NCBI GenBank assembly: GCA_013694995.1
Contig: JACDBH010000007.1
Coordinates: 1 to 57,021, forward strand
Reading direction: 5' to 3'
Length of the DNA stretch: 57,021 bases
DNA from: Candidatus Saccharimonadota bacterium
GTDB lineage: Bacteria; Patescibacteriota; Saccharimonadia; Saccharimonadales; JACDBH01
A program made the position numbers and the translations under genes. A model generated the notes under the pieces. The model did no database searches, was not told where the DNA came from, and worked only from the letters and a program-made list of their open reading frames with translations. This document shows, one piece after another, positions 26,725 through 35,270 of this stretch (its first letter is position 1; each line of letters opens with the position of its first letter).

Positions 26725-27585
26725 TTAATTTTCTTTTACCATTTGGCCCTTTCCTGAGGGTACGGATTCTTCAGGAACGGATTCATGATCATTGCTAGCA
26801 TGCTCGTCGGCATGGTCGTGTTTGATAGCTACAGCTAGGTAGGTAACGGACAGCATCACAAAAATATAGGCCTGCAGCATAGCGACCATAAGCTCGAGTG
26901 CGACAAACGGTAGAGAAGTAAGCGGTGCGGCTCCGCTACCCAAATATGCAAAGACAGAAATTATAATCTCGCCGATGACAACGTTCAAGAATAACCGTAG
27001 CGCCAGGCTAATAATGCGGGTAAATTCAGTAAATACTTCAAGTGCCCCGAATAAATACGTCGCAGGATTTTTAAGACTACCTGAGAAATAATGTCGTATA
27101 TGCCTTAATATTCCCGATTCCTTAATCGCAAAGGTTTGCACTAGTACCATAGTTACAATTGCAGCAGCTAAGGTGCCGTTTAAATCTGCAGTAAAGGCCC
27201 TCAGAAGCGGTGTCTCGCCGACCCTTACGGCTTCGCCAACACCTGGCAGCAAGCCGAACCAGTTGTTTAATAGTACATAGAAGAAAATAGCCGCGAAATA
27301 CGGAGCATACTTGATAGCTTTTTCGCGTGAGCCTAAAGAATTCGTTATAAGGCTAATTATAAATTCTACACCTGCCTCCACGAACTGGATAAGGCCCCGT
27401 TTGGGTCTTAAGGTTGCCCCGTGGCGAACAGTAACAAAAAGAACTAGGATAAACAAAGCGCACGCCCACCCGTAAATCATTGAGTTGGTAATGCTTATGT
27501 CGCCTATTTTAAATATTTCACCTGGCGCGATATGTATAGCAGGACCTTTATCTTCGGCCGCAAACAGGCGTAACAGATTAAGCAT
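26725..27585 (-). CDS. atpB: ATP synthase F0 a subunit (proton channel)
   Basis: A 286-residue membrane subunit. The essential Arg lies in the helix ISLALRLFLNVVIGEIII, and NNWFGLLPG is the usual upstream block. The C-terminal tail is His/Asp/Glu rich (DHADEHASNDHE), which is unusual and lies past the last helix. The start overlaps the AtpI/AtpZ-like gene by 8 bp. Confidence 0.95.
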   Translation of the reverse strand: MLNLLRLFAAEDKGPAIHIAPGEIFKIGDISITNSMIYGWACALFILVLFVTVRHGATLRPKRGLIQFVEAGVEFIISLITNSLGSREKAIKYAPYFAAIFFYVLLNNWFGLLPGVGEAVRVGETPLLRAFTADLNGTLAAAIVTMVLVQTFAIKESGILRHIRHYFSGSLKNPATYLFGALEVFTEFTRIISLALRLFLNVVIGEIIISVFAYLGSGAAPLTSLPFVALELMVAMLQAYIFVMLSVTYLAVAIKHDHADEHASNDHESVPEESVPSGKGQMVKEN

Positions 27586-27925
27586 CGGTGCGAGCCTTTA
27601 CCTTTTTAGTTTTTCGTTTAGTCTTATTTGCTGCATCCACTAAGGCCTGCTGCTGTGACATGTCTTTAAATGTACGGGTAATAAGTACTGCCGAGCCAGC
27701 AATAGCTATAAATAATGCCGTCAGAGTAAGGGAGGGCGAGGTGTCGAATCTCTGATCCAGCTTTACGCCGATAAAGAGGGGGATAAGCACCGTCAATGCC
27801 AGTTGCCAGCCCATATTGAGCGAGGCTGCTACTAGCTGGCTGCGTGCATCAAACATAGTCAAATAATCCTGAGCTGGATCATTAGCGTTAGACGTCATAC
27901 GTTTTCGTGTGGCGGTTTTTCCCAT
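27578..27925 (-). CDS. atpI: AtpI/AtpZ-like ATP synthase accessory protein
   Basis: A 115-residue protein with two membrane helices (about 35-55 and 66-85) and the short loop IGVKLDQRFDTSP, which matches the GxxLD pattern of the AtpZ/AtpI family. These proteins help c-ring assembly or Mg2+/Ca2+ handling. The C-terminus is strongly basic (KTKRKTKKVKAR). It is the first gene of the operon. A promoter lies 12 nt upstream of the ATG, so the leader is only a few bases. Confidence 0.82.
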   Translation of the reverse strand: MGKTATRKRMTSNANDPAQDYLTMFDARSQLVAASLNMGWQLALTVLIPLFIGVKLDQRFDTSPSLTLTALFIAIAGSAVLITRTFKDMSQQQALVDAANKTKRKTKKVKARTDA

Positions 27926-27936
27926 ATGCTTGACTC

Positions 27937-27966
27937 AGTATAACAGAGAAGTTTGTGGGCATACAA
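27937..27966 (-). promoter_or_regulatory. Promoter of the ATP synthase operon
   Basis: On the minus strand, TTGTAT (27961-27966), an 18-bp spacer and TATACT (27937-27942) precede the atpI ATG by 11 nt. TG plus one base before TATACT makes an extended -10. No other promoter of this quality is seen inside the operon. Confidence 0.7.
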
Positions 27967-27999
27967 GCAGTAAGGCTGTCCTTGGAATTAAATCAGTAA

Positions 28000-28683
28000 C
28001 TACTCGGCCAAAGCACGTTTAAGACGGGAAAAAAAGCTTTTTTGACTAGGCCCATTGAGGCCGCTACAGGTTGCGGGATCCTGGTGTTTGTTTACTTCGA
28101 CGGCTGAGTCACTAACAGATTTATATTGGCTTGTTAAATCAGTACCGTTATCCCCGTATGAAATAAGTAATTGGTCGGTGTCAGCAATCACCCGCGTATC
28201 AATGCGGTCAACTTCTTGGCCATTAAGCATGAAGATGAGTTTTTTCATGTCGTTACTTTGATAGACACCATTACGGGTTTCAAGTACCTCGTCGCCAACT
28301 GTCCAGAAAACATTATGAAATAAGTCAGCGTATGTGACACGTTTGTCATGCACATGAATAACGTCACTGACTTCATCATGCATATGTACTCGACCTTTGG
28401 GATCGTTGCCGTATTCAGCTGAGCAAGCGGCGACTTCTTCATAATAAGTAACGTCTTTGAATTCTTCTCGTACTCCATCGATATAAACTGCAAAATTGGC
28501 ATGATAATGGGTTTCCTTAGATTGGACCAAGAAAAACCTTAAGCTGACCAGCCAGAGCAGGCCGATTATAAAACCTATGCCGAGTAGTGGAAGGTAGGGA
28601 GAGACACGTTTCCATATTGAACCTGAGTTTTGACGTAGCGGCTGCGTTACGGCACCCGCAGAAGTTCCTGTAGTTTTTTTCAT
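28000..28683 (-). CDS. Membrane-anchored His-rich extracytoplasmic protein, unknown function
   Basis: A 227-residue protein with one membrane helix (about 31-53) and a C-terminal domain outside the membrane. Histidine pairs recur: THYHANF just after the helix, then RVHMHDE and IHVHDKR. The pattern suggests metal binding. Two Cys (about 87 and 208) could form a disulfide. I do not recognise a named family. TACACT lies 7 nt before the ATG, and AGGAG is also present. It diverges from a small membrane protein-glutaredoxin pair. Confidence 0.75.
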   Translation of the reverse strand: MKKTTGTSAGAVTQPLRQNSGSIWKRVSPYLPLLGIGFIIGLLWLVSLRFFLVQSKETHYHANFAVYIDGVREEFKDVTYYEEVAACSAEYGNDPKGRVHMHDEVSDVIHVHDKRVTYADLFHNVFWTVGDEVLETRNGVYQSNDMKKLIFMLNGQEVDRIDTRVIADTDQLLISYGDNGTDLTSQYKSVSDSAVEVNKHQDPATCSGLNGPSQKSFFSRLKRALAE

Positions 28684-28690
28684 ATCTCCT

Positions 28691-28710
28691 AGTGTAGCAA
28701 ATGCTATACT
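28691..28710. promoter_or_regulatory. Overlapping divergent -10 boxes (28683 minus and 28718 plus genes)
   Basis: On the minus strand TACACT (28691-28696, preceded by TGC) ends 7 nt before the ATG at 28683. On the plus strand TATACT (28705-28710) ends 7 nt before ATG 28718. The two start sites are only 34 bp apart, so the polymerases probably exclude each other. Confidence 0.55.
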
Positions 28711-28717
28711 GATGCTA

Positions 28718-28912
28718 ATGCATTTATTCGCTCATAGTGGAGTTAACCACGCGACCCAAGAACAAGCAGTTCAGCATTCTGCTACTGTAACAATCCTTGT
28801 CGTACTGCTAGTTAGCATGGTGGCCATTACACTTATGGTTTTTGCGATTTACTTATTACAGAAGTTCACATCTTGGCGCTTACCTAGCCGGCACAAAAGG
28901 GTATATAAGTAA
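28718..28912 (+). CDS. Small single-helix membrane protein before glutaredoxin
   Basis: A 64-residue protein with a His-containing N-terminus, one long membrane helix (about 22-47) and a basic C-terminal tail. I chose ATG 28718 because the -10 box is 7 nt upstream; an in-frame ATG at 28712 lies too close to it. It overlaps the glutaredoxin start by one base, so the two are coupled. No family is recognised. Confidence 0.6.
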   Translation: MHLFAHSGVNHATQEQAVQHSATVTILVVLLVSMVAITLMVFAIYLLQKFTSWRLPSRHKRVYK

Positions 28913-29160
28913 TGGTTACAGTCTACAGTGCAACCTGGTGTGCGTTCTGTCATGCGGCCAAAGAGTACTTTGATAAACTCAGTGTCAAATATGAAGACCG
29001 GGATATCGAGGATAATCCGGCTTATGCCCATGAAGCGGTTGAAAAATCCGGCCAGATGGGTATTCCTGTGATTGACATTGACGGTACTATCATTATAGGT
29101 TTTGACCGCCCGCGCATCGACCAAGCATTAAAGGAAAAGAATTTAGTTCCTGGCAATTAA
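28912..29160 (+). CDS. Glutaredoxin
   Basis: An 82-residue thioredoxin-fold protein with the active site WCAFC (Cys10, Cys13) and the cis-Pro loop GIPVIDIDG, then GFDRPRI. It reduces disulfides using glutathione or another thiol. Its coupling to a small membrane protein suggests work on a membrane or exported partner; that is inference. Confidence 0.92.
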   Translation: MVTVYSATWCAFCHAAKEYFDKLSVKYEDRDIEDNPAYAHEAVEKSGQMGIPVIDIDGTIIIGFDRPRIDQALKEKNLVPGN

Positions 29161-29194
29161 GTGCTAAATATCACAGACAATTAAACTCCTCTGT

Positions 29195-29200
29195 TATACG
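29195..29200 (+). promoter_or_regulatory. Extended -10 of the 220-aa hypothetical gene
   Basis: TATACG preceded by TGT ends 8 nt before ATG 29209. There is no SD, so the transcript is predicted leaderless. Confidence 0.45.
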
Positions 29201-29208
29201 CTTTAGAT

Positions 29209-29871
29209 ATGACCATAGATATGAGGGAGGAAATGGTGTGTTTTGAGGACGACCATTTGCCAATTGGTGCATATGAAATAAGACGTCCGTCTCGTCATGT
29301 GCCGGTTCCTGGCTTCAGCAATGAAGTTAAGTTTATGCCTGTCAATGGCCGCACTATGCATGTATATGCAGAAACAGATATAATCACAGAAAATACCGAA
29401 ACTGAGGTGGATTACGGATATTATCCTGATATGAATTTTTCCTTTGACGACAAGAAAATTCTTGGAAGCGATATGATACCTGCAACAGAAATTACCCGTC
29501 TCAGAAGCATGTACATAAGCCTGCGCAGCGGATGGGAAGGTTATGGCGGCCTAAATATGGATTCCGCAAAAGCCATACATACTAAGGTCAAAGCCCTTTC
29601 CTCCGGCACGATAAAAATTGGCCATACTAACATAGTTAGAAAAGACTTATTGCCACTAAGTAATGCAGTTGAAATGCTCTATAGCAGTTTTGCTGTAAGC
29701 AATCATCCTACTTGGCAGGCACTCAGGACTTTTGAAAAACAGTTTACGAATATTGGCCCTGGTATACATAGGCGGCTCCGCGAACTTGTTATCACCGGTA
29801 TACATTTCTCTGAAATAAAGTCTATTTATGCAGCATGCTTTGAGCAACTAAAAAAACAATCCACGCCTTAG
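29209..29871 (+). CDS. Hypothetical protein, 220 residues
   Basis: A soluble protein without a recognised family. The first 90 residues are acidic and probably extended; the rest is helical and more basic. No membrane segment, no Cys cluster and no nucleotide motif are visible. It lies 28 bp before the cobalamin adenosyltransferase gene. Confidence 0.65.
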   Translation: MTIDMREEMVCFEDDHLPIGAYEIRRPSRHVPVPGFSNEVKFMPVNGRTMHVYAETDIITENTETEVDYGYYPDMNFSFDDKKILGSDMIPATEITRLRSMYISLRSGWEGYGGLNMDSAKAIHTKVKALSSGTIKIGHTNIVRKDLLPLSNAVEMLYSSFAVSNHPTWQALRTFEKQFTNIGPGIHRRLRELVITGIHFSEIKSIYAACFEQLKKQSTP

Positions 29872-29885
29872 CCGACAGTATCCGC

Positions 29886-29891
29886 TATACT
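29886..29891 (+). promoter_or_regulatory. -10 box of the cobalamin adenosyltransferase gene
   Basis: TATACT ends 7 nt before ATG 29899 and there is no SD. This again predicts a leaderless transcript. Confidence 0.5.
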
Positions 29892-29898
29892 TCAATTT

Positions 29899-30468
29899 AT
29901 GGCTTTTGAGGATTATAAGATTAAAAAATCTGTTGTAATTGTCTATACCGGTGAAGGGAAGGGAAAGACCTCGGCCGCGGTCGGCTTGATGGTACGCGCA
30001 CTTGGTGCGGACTGGAGGGTGGCATTCTTTCAGTTCATCAAACACTGGCAAGTCAGTGAGCATGATTTTATAGAAAAAATCCAGCCACTGTATGAAGATA
30101 AATTGTTGTTTCATAAAGGCGGCAAAGGTTTTTATAACGCAGGGGAAATCAGCGAAAAAAACGTATCGGAAGCGGAACATAAGCAAGCCGCTAATAACAC
30201 CTACCATGTGGCATTAAACGCGGTGACAAACGGCAAGTACGATCTGGTTATCTGCGATGAAATCAATAATGCTGTACAGGACGGGTTACTCAGCAAAAAA
30301 CAGTTAAAAGATTTAATTGTTTCGCGCACAGCTAATACCAGTTTGTGCCTAACTGGGCGTGATTTTCCTGAAGAATTATTAGATAATGTAGACATCGCAA
30401 CCCACATGAGCAAAATCAAACACCATTTCGACGATAAATTCCTGGCCAATAAGGGTATTGATTTCTAA
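29899..30468 (+). CDS. cobO: Cob(I)alamin adenosyltransferase, CobO/BtuR type
   Basis: A 189-residue protein that attaches the adenosyl group of ATP to cob(I)alamin. The P-loop GEGKGKT (18-24) follows VVIVYT, as in CobA/BtuR. The blocks VAFFQFIKHW, YDLVICDEINNA and LCLTGRDFPEELLDNVD match the family. No corrinoid synthesis or B12-dependent enzyme gene is in the window, so it would act on salvaged corrinoid or have another role. The stop overlaps the terC start by one base. Confidence 0.92.
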   Translation: MAFEDYKIKKSVVIVYTGEGKGKTSAAVGLMVRALGADWRVAFFQFIKHWQVSEHDFIEKIQPLYEDKLLFHKGGKGFYNAGEISEKNVSEAEHKQAANNTYHVALNAVTNGKYDLVICDEINNAVQDGLLSKKQLKDLIVSRTANTSLCLTGRDFPEELLDNVDIATHMSKIKHHFDDKFLANKGIDF

Positions 30469-31466
30469 TGTTAGCTAGCACAGCAAGCAACGAAATATTG
30501 GAGCTCAGCATCCAGGTATCATGGTGGCACTGGGCACTTCTGGGTGGTTGGTTCTTATTCCTGATCCTTTTTGACATTCTAGTAGTTCACCGCAAAGACC
30601 ACGCACCTTCACTTCGCGGCTCAGCCATACAAAGTTCTATTTGGATAGCGTTAGGAATTGGGTTAGGTGCAGTCGTTTGGGCGGCTTACGGTGCTGAAGC
30701 GGGCGGGCAGTATTTCAATGGTTACTTGATTGAAAAGTCCTTGTCTGTCGATAACGTTTTTGCTTGGTCGGTCATCTTAGGGTATTTTAAAATTCCTAAA
30801 AAGTATCAACACCGGGTACTTTTCTGGGGTATTTTCGGGGCAATCGTTCTGCGTACGATATTTGTTTTCGCAGGTATTGCCATCATAGAGCGTTTTGAGC
30901 CCATTCTTCTTGTGTTTGGATTAATTCTTGTTTATAGCGGTTATAAACTGCTTAAAACCCACAAGGAAGACGAGTTTAATCCGGCAAACAGCAGGCTTTT
31001 TAAAATAGTACGTAAGTTTATACCCGTCAGCCACAATCTAGATGGCCATAAATTATTTACTGTCGAAAACGGCAAGCGCGTGGTAACAGTACTATTTATG
31101 GCTCTACTGGTTATTGAAACTTCTGATGTCGTTTTTGCTGTAGACTCCGTACCCGCTATCTTGGCTGTATCCCGCACACCATTCATTATTATCGCCAGCA
31201 ATGCCGCGGCAATACTCGGTATGCGAGCACTCTATTTTGTATTTGAGTTTATTAAGGATAAATTCTGGCTGCTCAACCATGCACTTGGCGTCCTATTGTT
31301 GTTCGTCGGCGTCAAGATGTTGATTGCACCAGATAAAATACTTGGCTTTAACTGGTTCGGTATCCACCTACCAACTTTGGTTTCGCTTGGAGTTATAACT
31401 ACTCTAATCAGCGGAGCGATCATCGGCTCGCTTGTCCTACCCAGAAAAGTATCTTCGAAGCCTTAG
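30468..31466 (+). CDS. TerC-family integral membrane protein
   Basis: A 332-residue protein with about nine membrane helices. Family motifs with buried acidic residues are present: YLIEKSLSVDNVFAW and LVIETSDVVFAVDSVPAILAVS. TerC/Alx proteins export or handle metal ions such as Mn2+, often serving secreted enzymes. It is coupled to the upstream gene. There is no tellurite operon around it. Confidence 0.93.
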   Translation: MLASTASNEILELSIQVSWWHWALLGGWFLFLILFDILVVHRKDHAPSLRGSAIQSSIWIALGIGLGAVVWAAYGAEAGGQYFNGYLIEKSLSVDNVFAWSVILGYFKIPKKYQHRVLFWGIFGAIVLRTIFVFAGIAIIERFEPILLVFGLILVYSGYKLLKTHKEDEFNPANSRLFKIVRKFIPVSHNLDGHKLFTVENGKRVVTVLFMALLVIETSDVVFAVDSVPAILAVSRTPFIIIASNAAAILGMRALYFVFEFIKDKFWLLNHALGVLLLFVGVKMLIAPDKILGFNWFGIHLPTLVSLGVITTLISGAIIGSLVLPRKVSSKP

Positions 31467-31477
31467 GCCCCAAATAG

Positions 31478-31483
31478 TATACT
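31478..31483 (+). promoter_or_regulatory. -10 box of the thermonuclease gene
   Basis: TATACT ends 9 nt before ATG 31493 and there is no SD. Confidence 0.45.
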
Positions 31484-31492
31484 AATCGTATA

Positions 31493-32089
31493 ATGAGAAG
31501 CCTGCTTACTCGACGCCAAAAGCGGAAACTACTAATAACAACTCTTACGCTGTTATTCGCGCTAGTTTTTTATGCCCTTGAAAGAGCGGGCTGGCTGCAA
31601 CCAGCGGCAAGCCCAGTCCAACATCTACAACCAGGCCAGTATGCTGTGGTTAATGTAGCGGACGGAGATACGATTGAAATCGACATGAATGGGGTTAGGG
31701 AAAGAGTGCGCTTTATCGGTGTTGATACTCCAGAAACACAGGATCCGCGAACCAGCGTACAGTGCTTCGGCCAGGCGGCTAGCGCCTATACCAAAGAGCT
31801 ACTAGGCACCAGCCCGGTGAGGCTAGAAGCCGATCCGACCAATACCAACCGCGACCGTTATAACCGGCTACTTCGTTATGTTTATTTGCCAGATGGGAGG
31901 CTTATTAATGCCGAAATAATCAAGGCGGGGTACGGATTTGCTTATGTATTATTCCCATTTGAAAAACTTGAAGAATTCAGGAGTTATGAAGATGCAGCCA
32001 GGGCAGAAAACAAAGGCCTGTGGGGCAGCTGTAGCATCCAAGAAGATAATGATAAAAAGACCACAGATCCTGCTACGCTTACCGATTAG
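31493..32089 (+). CDS. Secreted or membrane-anchored thermonuclease (SNase family)
   Basis: A 198-residue protein with a basic start and a hydrophobic signal/anchor (about 13-29), then a staphylococcal nuclease domain. Catalytic blocks are VADGDTIEI, VRFIGVDTPETQDP and a later DRYNRLLRYV. The domain ends with AENKGLWGSC. It should cut nucleic acids outside the cell, which suits an organism that likely scavenges nucleotides. Its last 11 bp overlap the convergent glycosyltransferase gene. Confidence 0.92.
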   Translation: MRSLLTRRQKRKLLITTLTLLFALVFYALERAGWLQPAASPVQHLQPGQYAVVNVADGDTIEIDMNGVRERVRFIGVDTPETQDPRTSVQCFGQAASAYTKELLGTSPVRLEADPTNTNRDRYNRLLRYVYLPDGRLINAEIIKAGYGFAYVLFPFEKLEEFRSYEDAARAENKGLWGSCSIQEDNDKKTTDPATLTD

Positions 32090-32870
32090 ATCCTTGAAAC
32101 CAACGTATAGTGCGGTCGAGCATTGCAAACGGAAAAATCAGCACCATGGTAGAACGTACAAGAAAAAATATTATAGTTCGAAGCGGATGGGCGTATAGCC
32201 AAAAGGTCCTGACTGCACGAAAGTGATATTCAATCTGGGCAAGTAAAGACTTGTGTGCCGAACGGAACGAGCAGCTTACTATAAGGCTAGGTAGGAATTT
32301 GATCCTACCTAGAGGTGCCAGCAAGAACGACATCTCATAATCTTCCCAGAAATTGTAACGATATGCCATTAAATTATCGATTTTAAGCCAGGCAGATCTA
32401 CGTATTGCGCAGTTAGCGCCCCATAACATCGGATGGCCTGCAATCCAGCGGCTGCCATAAACATGATAGACACGGAATACTATCTCGGCGATTTCTTTCA
32501 ACGGGATGTCGTAAGGCTCAGCATCCCCCGTTACCGCAACTAAATACGAGTCAGATTCAAATTCTTTAATAACTTTTTCAACCCAGTCCGGAGGTAAAAG
32601 AGTATCAGCGTCAATTCTGCCTAAAATGTCTGATTTTGCCGCGTTGAAACCAATTCTTTGAGCGAATACCTGTCCTTGTTGTTTTTCACGCAATATTTTG
32701 ACAAACGAATATTTTGACGCAATTTTAACGGTTGTATCTGTTGAGTTATTATCAACTACAAAAACTTCCTTAGGTGCTACGGTTTGCAAAGCAATAGCAT
32801 CAAGGCATGCTTTAATATGGAATTCTTCGTTGTAAGCTGGTATAACTATAGATAGCATAAGCGCATTCAT
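32079..32870 (-). CDS. Family 2 glycosyltransferase
   Basis: A 263-residue GT-A enzyme. The N-terminus SIVIPAYNEE and VDNNSTD bind the nucleotide sugar, and DIDGRIDAD-type metal binding is seen as GRIDADT. The QXXRW-like region is less clear. One hydrophobic segment near the C-terminus may attach it to the membrane. The true start could be the internal ATG four codons in (MLSIVIP). The acceptor is unknown, presumably an envelope glycan. Confidence 0.88.
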   Translation of the reverse strand: MNALMLSIVIPAYNEEFHIKACLDAIALQTVAPKEVFVVDNNSTDTTVKIASKYSFVKILREKQQGQVFAQRIGFNAAKSDILGRIDADTLLPPDWVEKVIKEFESDSYLVAVTGDAEPYDIPLKEIAEIVFRVYHVYGSRWIAGHPMLWGANCAIRRSAWLKIDNLMAYRYNFWEDYEMSFLLAPLGRIKFLPSLIVSCSFRSAHKSLLAQIEYHFRAVRTFWLYAHPLRTIIFFLVRSTMVLIFPFAMLDRTIRWFQGSNR

Positions 32871-32891
32871 AAAGCCTGAAAAGATACTATC

Positions 32892-34052
32892 ATGCCATTA
32901 AAGAAAAAACGTTTAAAAAAATCACCCTCGACGCTTAAAAAACCGCTCAAAGGGGCGGGTTTTTGGCAAGTATTCTGGTACAAGTTGACAGCGTGGTCAA
33001 TTAGACACAAATTTTGGCAGCGGCTCGGACTGGGGTTACTAGCTTTTATTATTATCTCAACTGCAAGTATGTACGGTATCGCCCAGTGGTACATCAACAA
33101 GAATAAAAATATACCCCTCATGGTCGGCGCTACATTTATCCCAAACTATGCTAGGTATTTTGATCTCAATGCTCAGGAAACCATGACGGCCATTGTAGAT
33201 GATTTAGGTATTAAACGGTTGCGCCTGGTTAGTTACTGGAGCGATATCGAAAAGGACGAAGGCACGTACAACTTTGACGAATTGGATTGGCAAATGCGCA
33301 TGGCTGAAGAAAAGGGTGTTCAGGTGGCACTTGCTGTTGGTTTGCGACAGCCACGCTGGCCTGAGTGCCATATGCCTTCGTGGGCGCAGCAAAAAATTGG
33401 CAACGACTGGTATAAACCGCTTGAGAATTTTATTGCAGCAACTGTTAACCGTTACAAAGACAGTTCTGCGCTTGAGAGCTATCAGTTAGAAAATGAGTTT
33501 TTTCTAACAGCCTTTGGTATATGCCATGATTTCAATCGTGACCGTTTGGTATCCGAATACAACCTCGTTAAATCTCTGGATACAAATACGCCAGTAGTCG
33601 TAACGATGAGTAATAACGCTATCGGCACACCTATCGGCCAACCAAAACCCGATAAATGGGCAATATCGGTCTATAAACGAGTGTGGGATAAAACTATTTC
33701 TCGCCGTTATTTTGAATATCCAATTCCCGCCTGGTACTACGCTTTCCGCGCCGGCTTTACTGAAGTTACTAGAGGCAGGGAAGTATTTATGCACGAACTT
33801 CAAACCGAAGCCTGGACGCCAGACACATTCGGTGGCACCAAGGAAACCCCATTAGCTGAGCAAAATAAATCACTCGATCCTGGTCGTCTTATTGCCCGGC
33901 TTGAATATGGTCAAGCAACTGGTATGAAAACCATGGATATGTGGGGAGTCGAGTGGTGGTATTGGCGCAAAGTCAAACACAACGACTCAGCCCTATGGGA
34001 TACCGCAAAACAAGAATTACGAAAAATTGAAGAAGAAAACGCTAAGTTGTAA
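32892..34052 (+). CDS. Membrane-anchored glycoside hydrolase-like TIM-barrel protein
   Basis: A 386-residue protein with a very basic N-terminus (KKKRLKKS), one membrane helix (about 48-67) and an outer domain resembling clan GH-A hydrolases. The domain shows ATFIPNYARYFDLN and LRLVSYWSDIEKDEGTYNFDELDWQ. A candidate acid/base Glu is in YQLENEFF; a late Glu (WGVEWWYW) may be the nucleophile. The substrate is unknown. It could modify its own or a host's envelope sugars. It is divergent from the glycosyltransferase gene. Confidence 0.75.
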   Translation: MPLKKKRLKKSPSTLKKPLKGAGFWQVFWYKLTAWSIRHKFWQRLGLGLLAFIIISTASMYGIAQWYINKNKNIPLMVGATFIPNYARYFDLNAQETMTAIVDDLGIKRLRLVSYWSDIEKDEGTYNFDELDWQMRMAEEKGVQVALAVGLRQPRWPECHMPSWAQQKIGNDWYKPLENFIAATVNRYKDSSALESYQLENEFFLTAFGICHDFNRDRLVSEYNLVKSLDTNTPVVVTMSNNAIGTPIGQPKPDKWAISVYKRVWDKTISRRYFEYPIPAWYYAFRAGFTEVTRGREVFMHELQTEAWTPDTFGGTKETPLAEQNKSLDPGRLIARLEYGQATGMKTMDMWGVEWWYWRKVKHNDSALWDTAKQELRKIEEENAKL

Positions 34053-34078
34053 TTGATAGCAAATCAAACAAGAACTAA

Positions 34079-34723
34079 TTACACTATTTCGTCAAGTATT
34101 TCATAAATCTGACGAACAGCTTCTCGAGGGTGTAGCAATGGCTGATTATGGTAACCGGGGAGCATCTTTGCTGAAATGCCATGTGATGTCGCATACGTAA
34201 CTGTCTCGTCGCTTCCAAAACCAAATTCATCCATATCGGTTGGTAAGTATAACCTTCCACCAGGAAAAGCTTCTTTGCCTCCGTCTATAAGCATTTGCGA
34301 AGTAGAAAATTTACGGACCATAAAAGGTACTTTAAGCGTTGAAGGATGACGCATTACTTCTTTAAAACCATTAGTAAGCCCTGTTTTAGGAATATGTTCA
34401 TCCCGGCCGATTTCTGAGTTAGTCCCAACTTTAACTGCGCCGCGTATGGTCTTAAATAGCGGAGTAGGCTCCACGCCGTTTAGAGCAACGATTATGCCGG
34501 CCTTTCTAATTACCATGTTTGCTGCTGAATGCGCAAAGATTATACGGCGCGCTGCTTCTTTGTTCAATTTATCTATATCTTTAAAACCTTCAGCTATAGT
34601 TATAGACTCCGCTTCATCAACTAAGCTATGAGGTCCATCGCAAATTTCGTTCGTAAAGCCTTCTAGGAATGTGTGGTCTTCACTAAATCCACCAATAACA
34701 AATGCTTTTGATACTTCGCTCAC
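34079..34723 (-). CDS. Alpha/beta-hydrolase-like protein
   Basis: A 214-residue soluble protein. A nucleophile-elbow-like IFAHSAANMV and a late His in GYHNQPLLHP suggest an alpha/beta hydrolase, though the elbow is not canonical G-x-S-x-G. I use GTG 34723, which has AAGGAG 6 nt upstream, not the upstream ATG at 34759. It is divergent from smpB. Confidence 0.65.
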   Translation of the reverse strand: MSEVSKAFVIGGFSEDHTFLEGFTNEICDGPHSLVDEAESITIAEGFKDIDKLNKEAARRIIFAHSAANMVIRKAGIIVALNGVEPTPLFKTIRGAVKVGTNSEIGRDEHIPKTGLTNGFKEVMRHPSTLKVPFMVRKFSTSQMLIDGGKEAFPGGRLYLPTDMDEFGFGSDETVTYATSHGISAKMLPGYHNQPLLHPREAVRQIYEILDEIV

Positions 34724-34766
34724 GGTAGCTCCTTTATTAAATACATTATAGCATATCAATTAATAG

Positions 34767-34795
34767 TTGTCAATGCTTATGCTGTTGAGTACAAT
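34767..34795 (+). promoter_or_regulatory. smpB promoter
   Basis: TTGTCA (34767-34772), a 17-bp spacer and TACAAT (34790-34795) end 10 nt before the smpB ATG at 34806, giving a leader of at most a few bases. It also rules out the in-frame ATG at 34767 as the start, because that lies inside the -35. Confidence 0.75.
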
Positions 34796-34805
34796 AGGAT
34801 ATGTA

Positions 34806-35270
34806 ATGAATAAGAAAAAACAACCCACCGGTGTTATTTCGAATAAGCGGGCAAGATTTGATTTTGATCTCAAAGAACCGCTGACTGCTGGTATTGTCTT
34901 AAATGGTCCAGAAACACGCAGCCTGCGCTCTTTACACGGCAGCTTGCAAGGTGCCTTTGTTCAGATAATAAGAGGTGAGGCCTGGCTCATGAACTGTCTA
35001 GTTACGCCACTCAAGACCAATGCCGCGCATTTGCCGTCTGAAATGCAGAACCGCAACCGGAAGCTACTGCTTAAACAACGGGAGTTGGATGATCTTATAG
35101 AAGCCAAACAACAGGGCAATACCATCGTACCGCTTAGACTTCTCACCAGGGGCAGGTTTATTAAGGTTGAGATCGCAGTTGGCCGCGGTAAAAAGCAGTA
35201 TGATAAGCGCCAGACAATAAAAAAACGTGACGAGAATCGAAATACTGCCCGAGAGCTTAAGAACCGTTAG
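34806..35270 (+). CDS. smpB: SsrA-binding protein
   Basis: A 154-residue protein of normal length that binds tmRNA to rescue stalled ribosomes. Family blocks are NKRARFDFDLKEPLTAGIVL, GPETRSLR, GEAWLMN and the C-terminal RGKKQYDKRQTIKKRD tail that enters the decoding centre. The start is set by the promoter just upstream. The tmRNA gene itself is not in this window. It overlaps pyrH by 4 bp, convergently. Confidence 0.95.
   Translation: MNKKKQPTGVISNKRARFDFDLKEPLTAGIVLNGPETRSLRSLHGSLQGAFVQIIRGEAWLMNCLVTPLKTNAAHLPSEMQNRNRKLLLKQRELDDLIEAKQQGNTIVPLRLLTRGRFIKVEIAVGRGKKQYDKRQTIKKRDENRNTARELKNR

Noticed and set aside
34767-34805. Upstream ATG for smpB
   Set aside because: It lies in the -35 of a well-spaced promoter and adds residues not found in the family.
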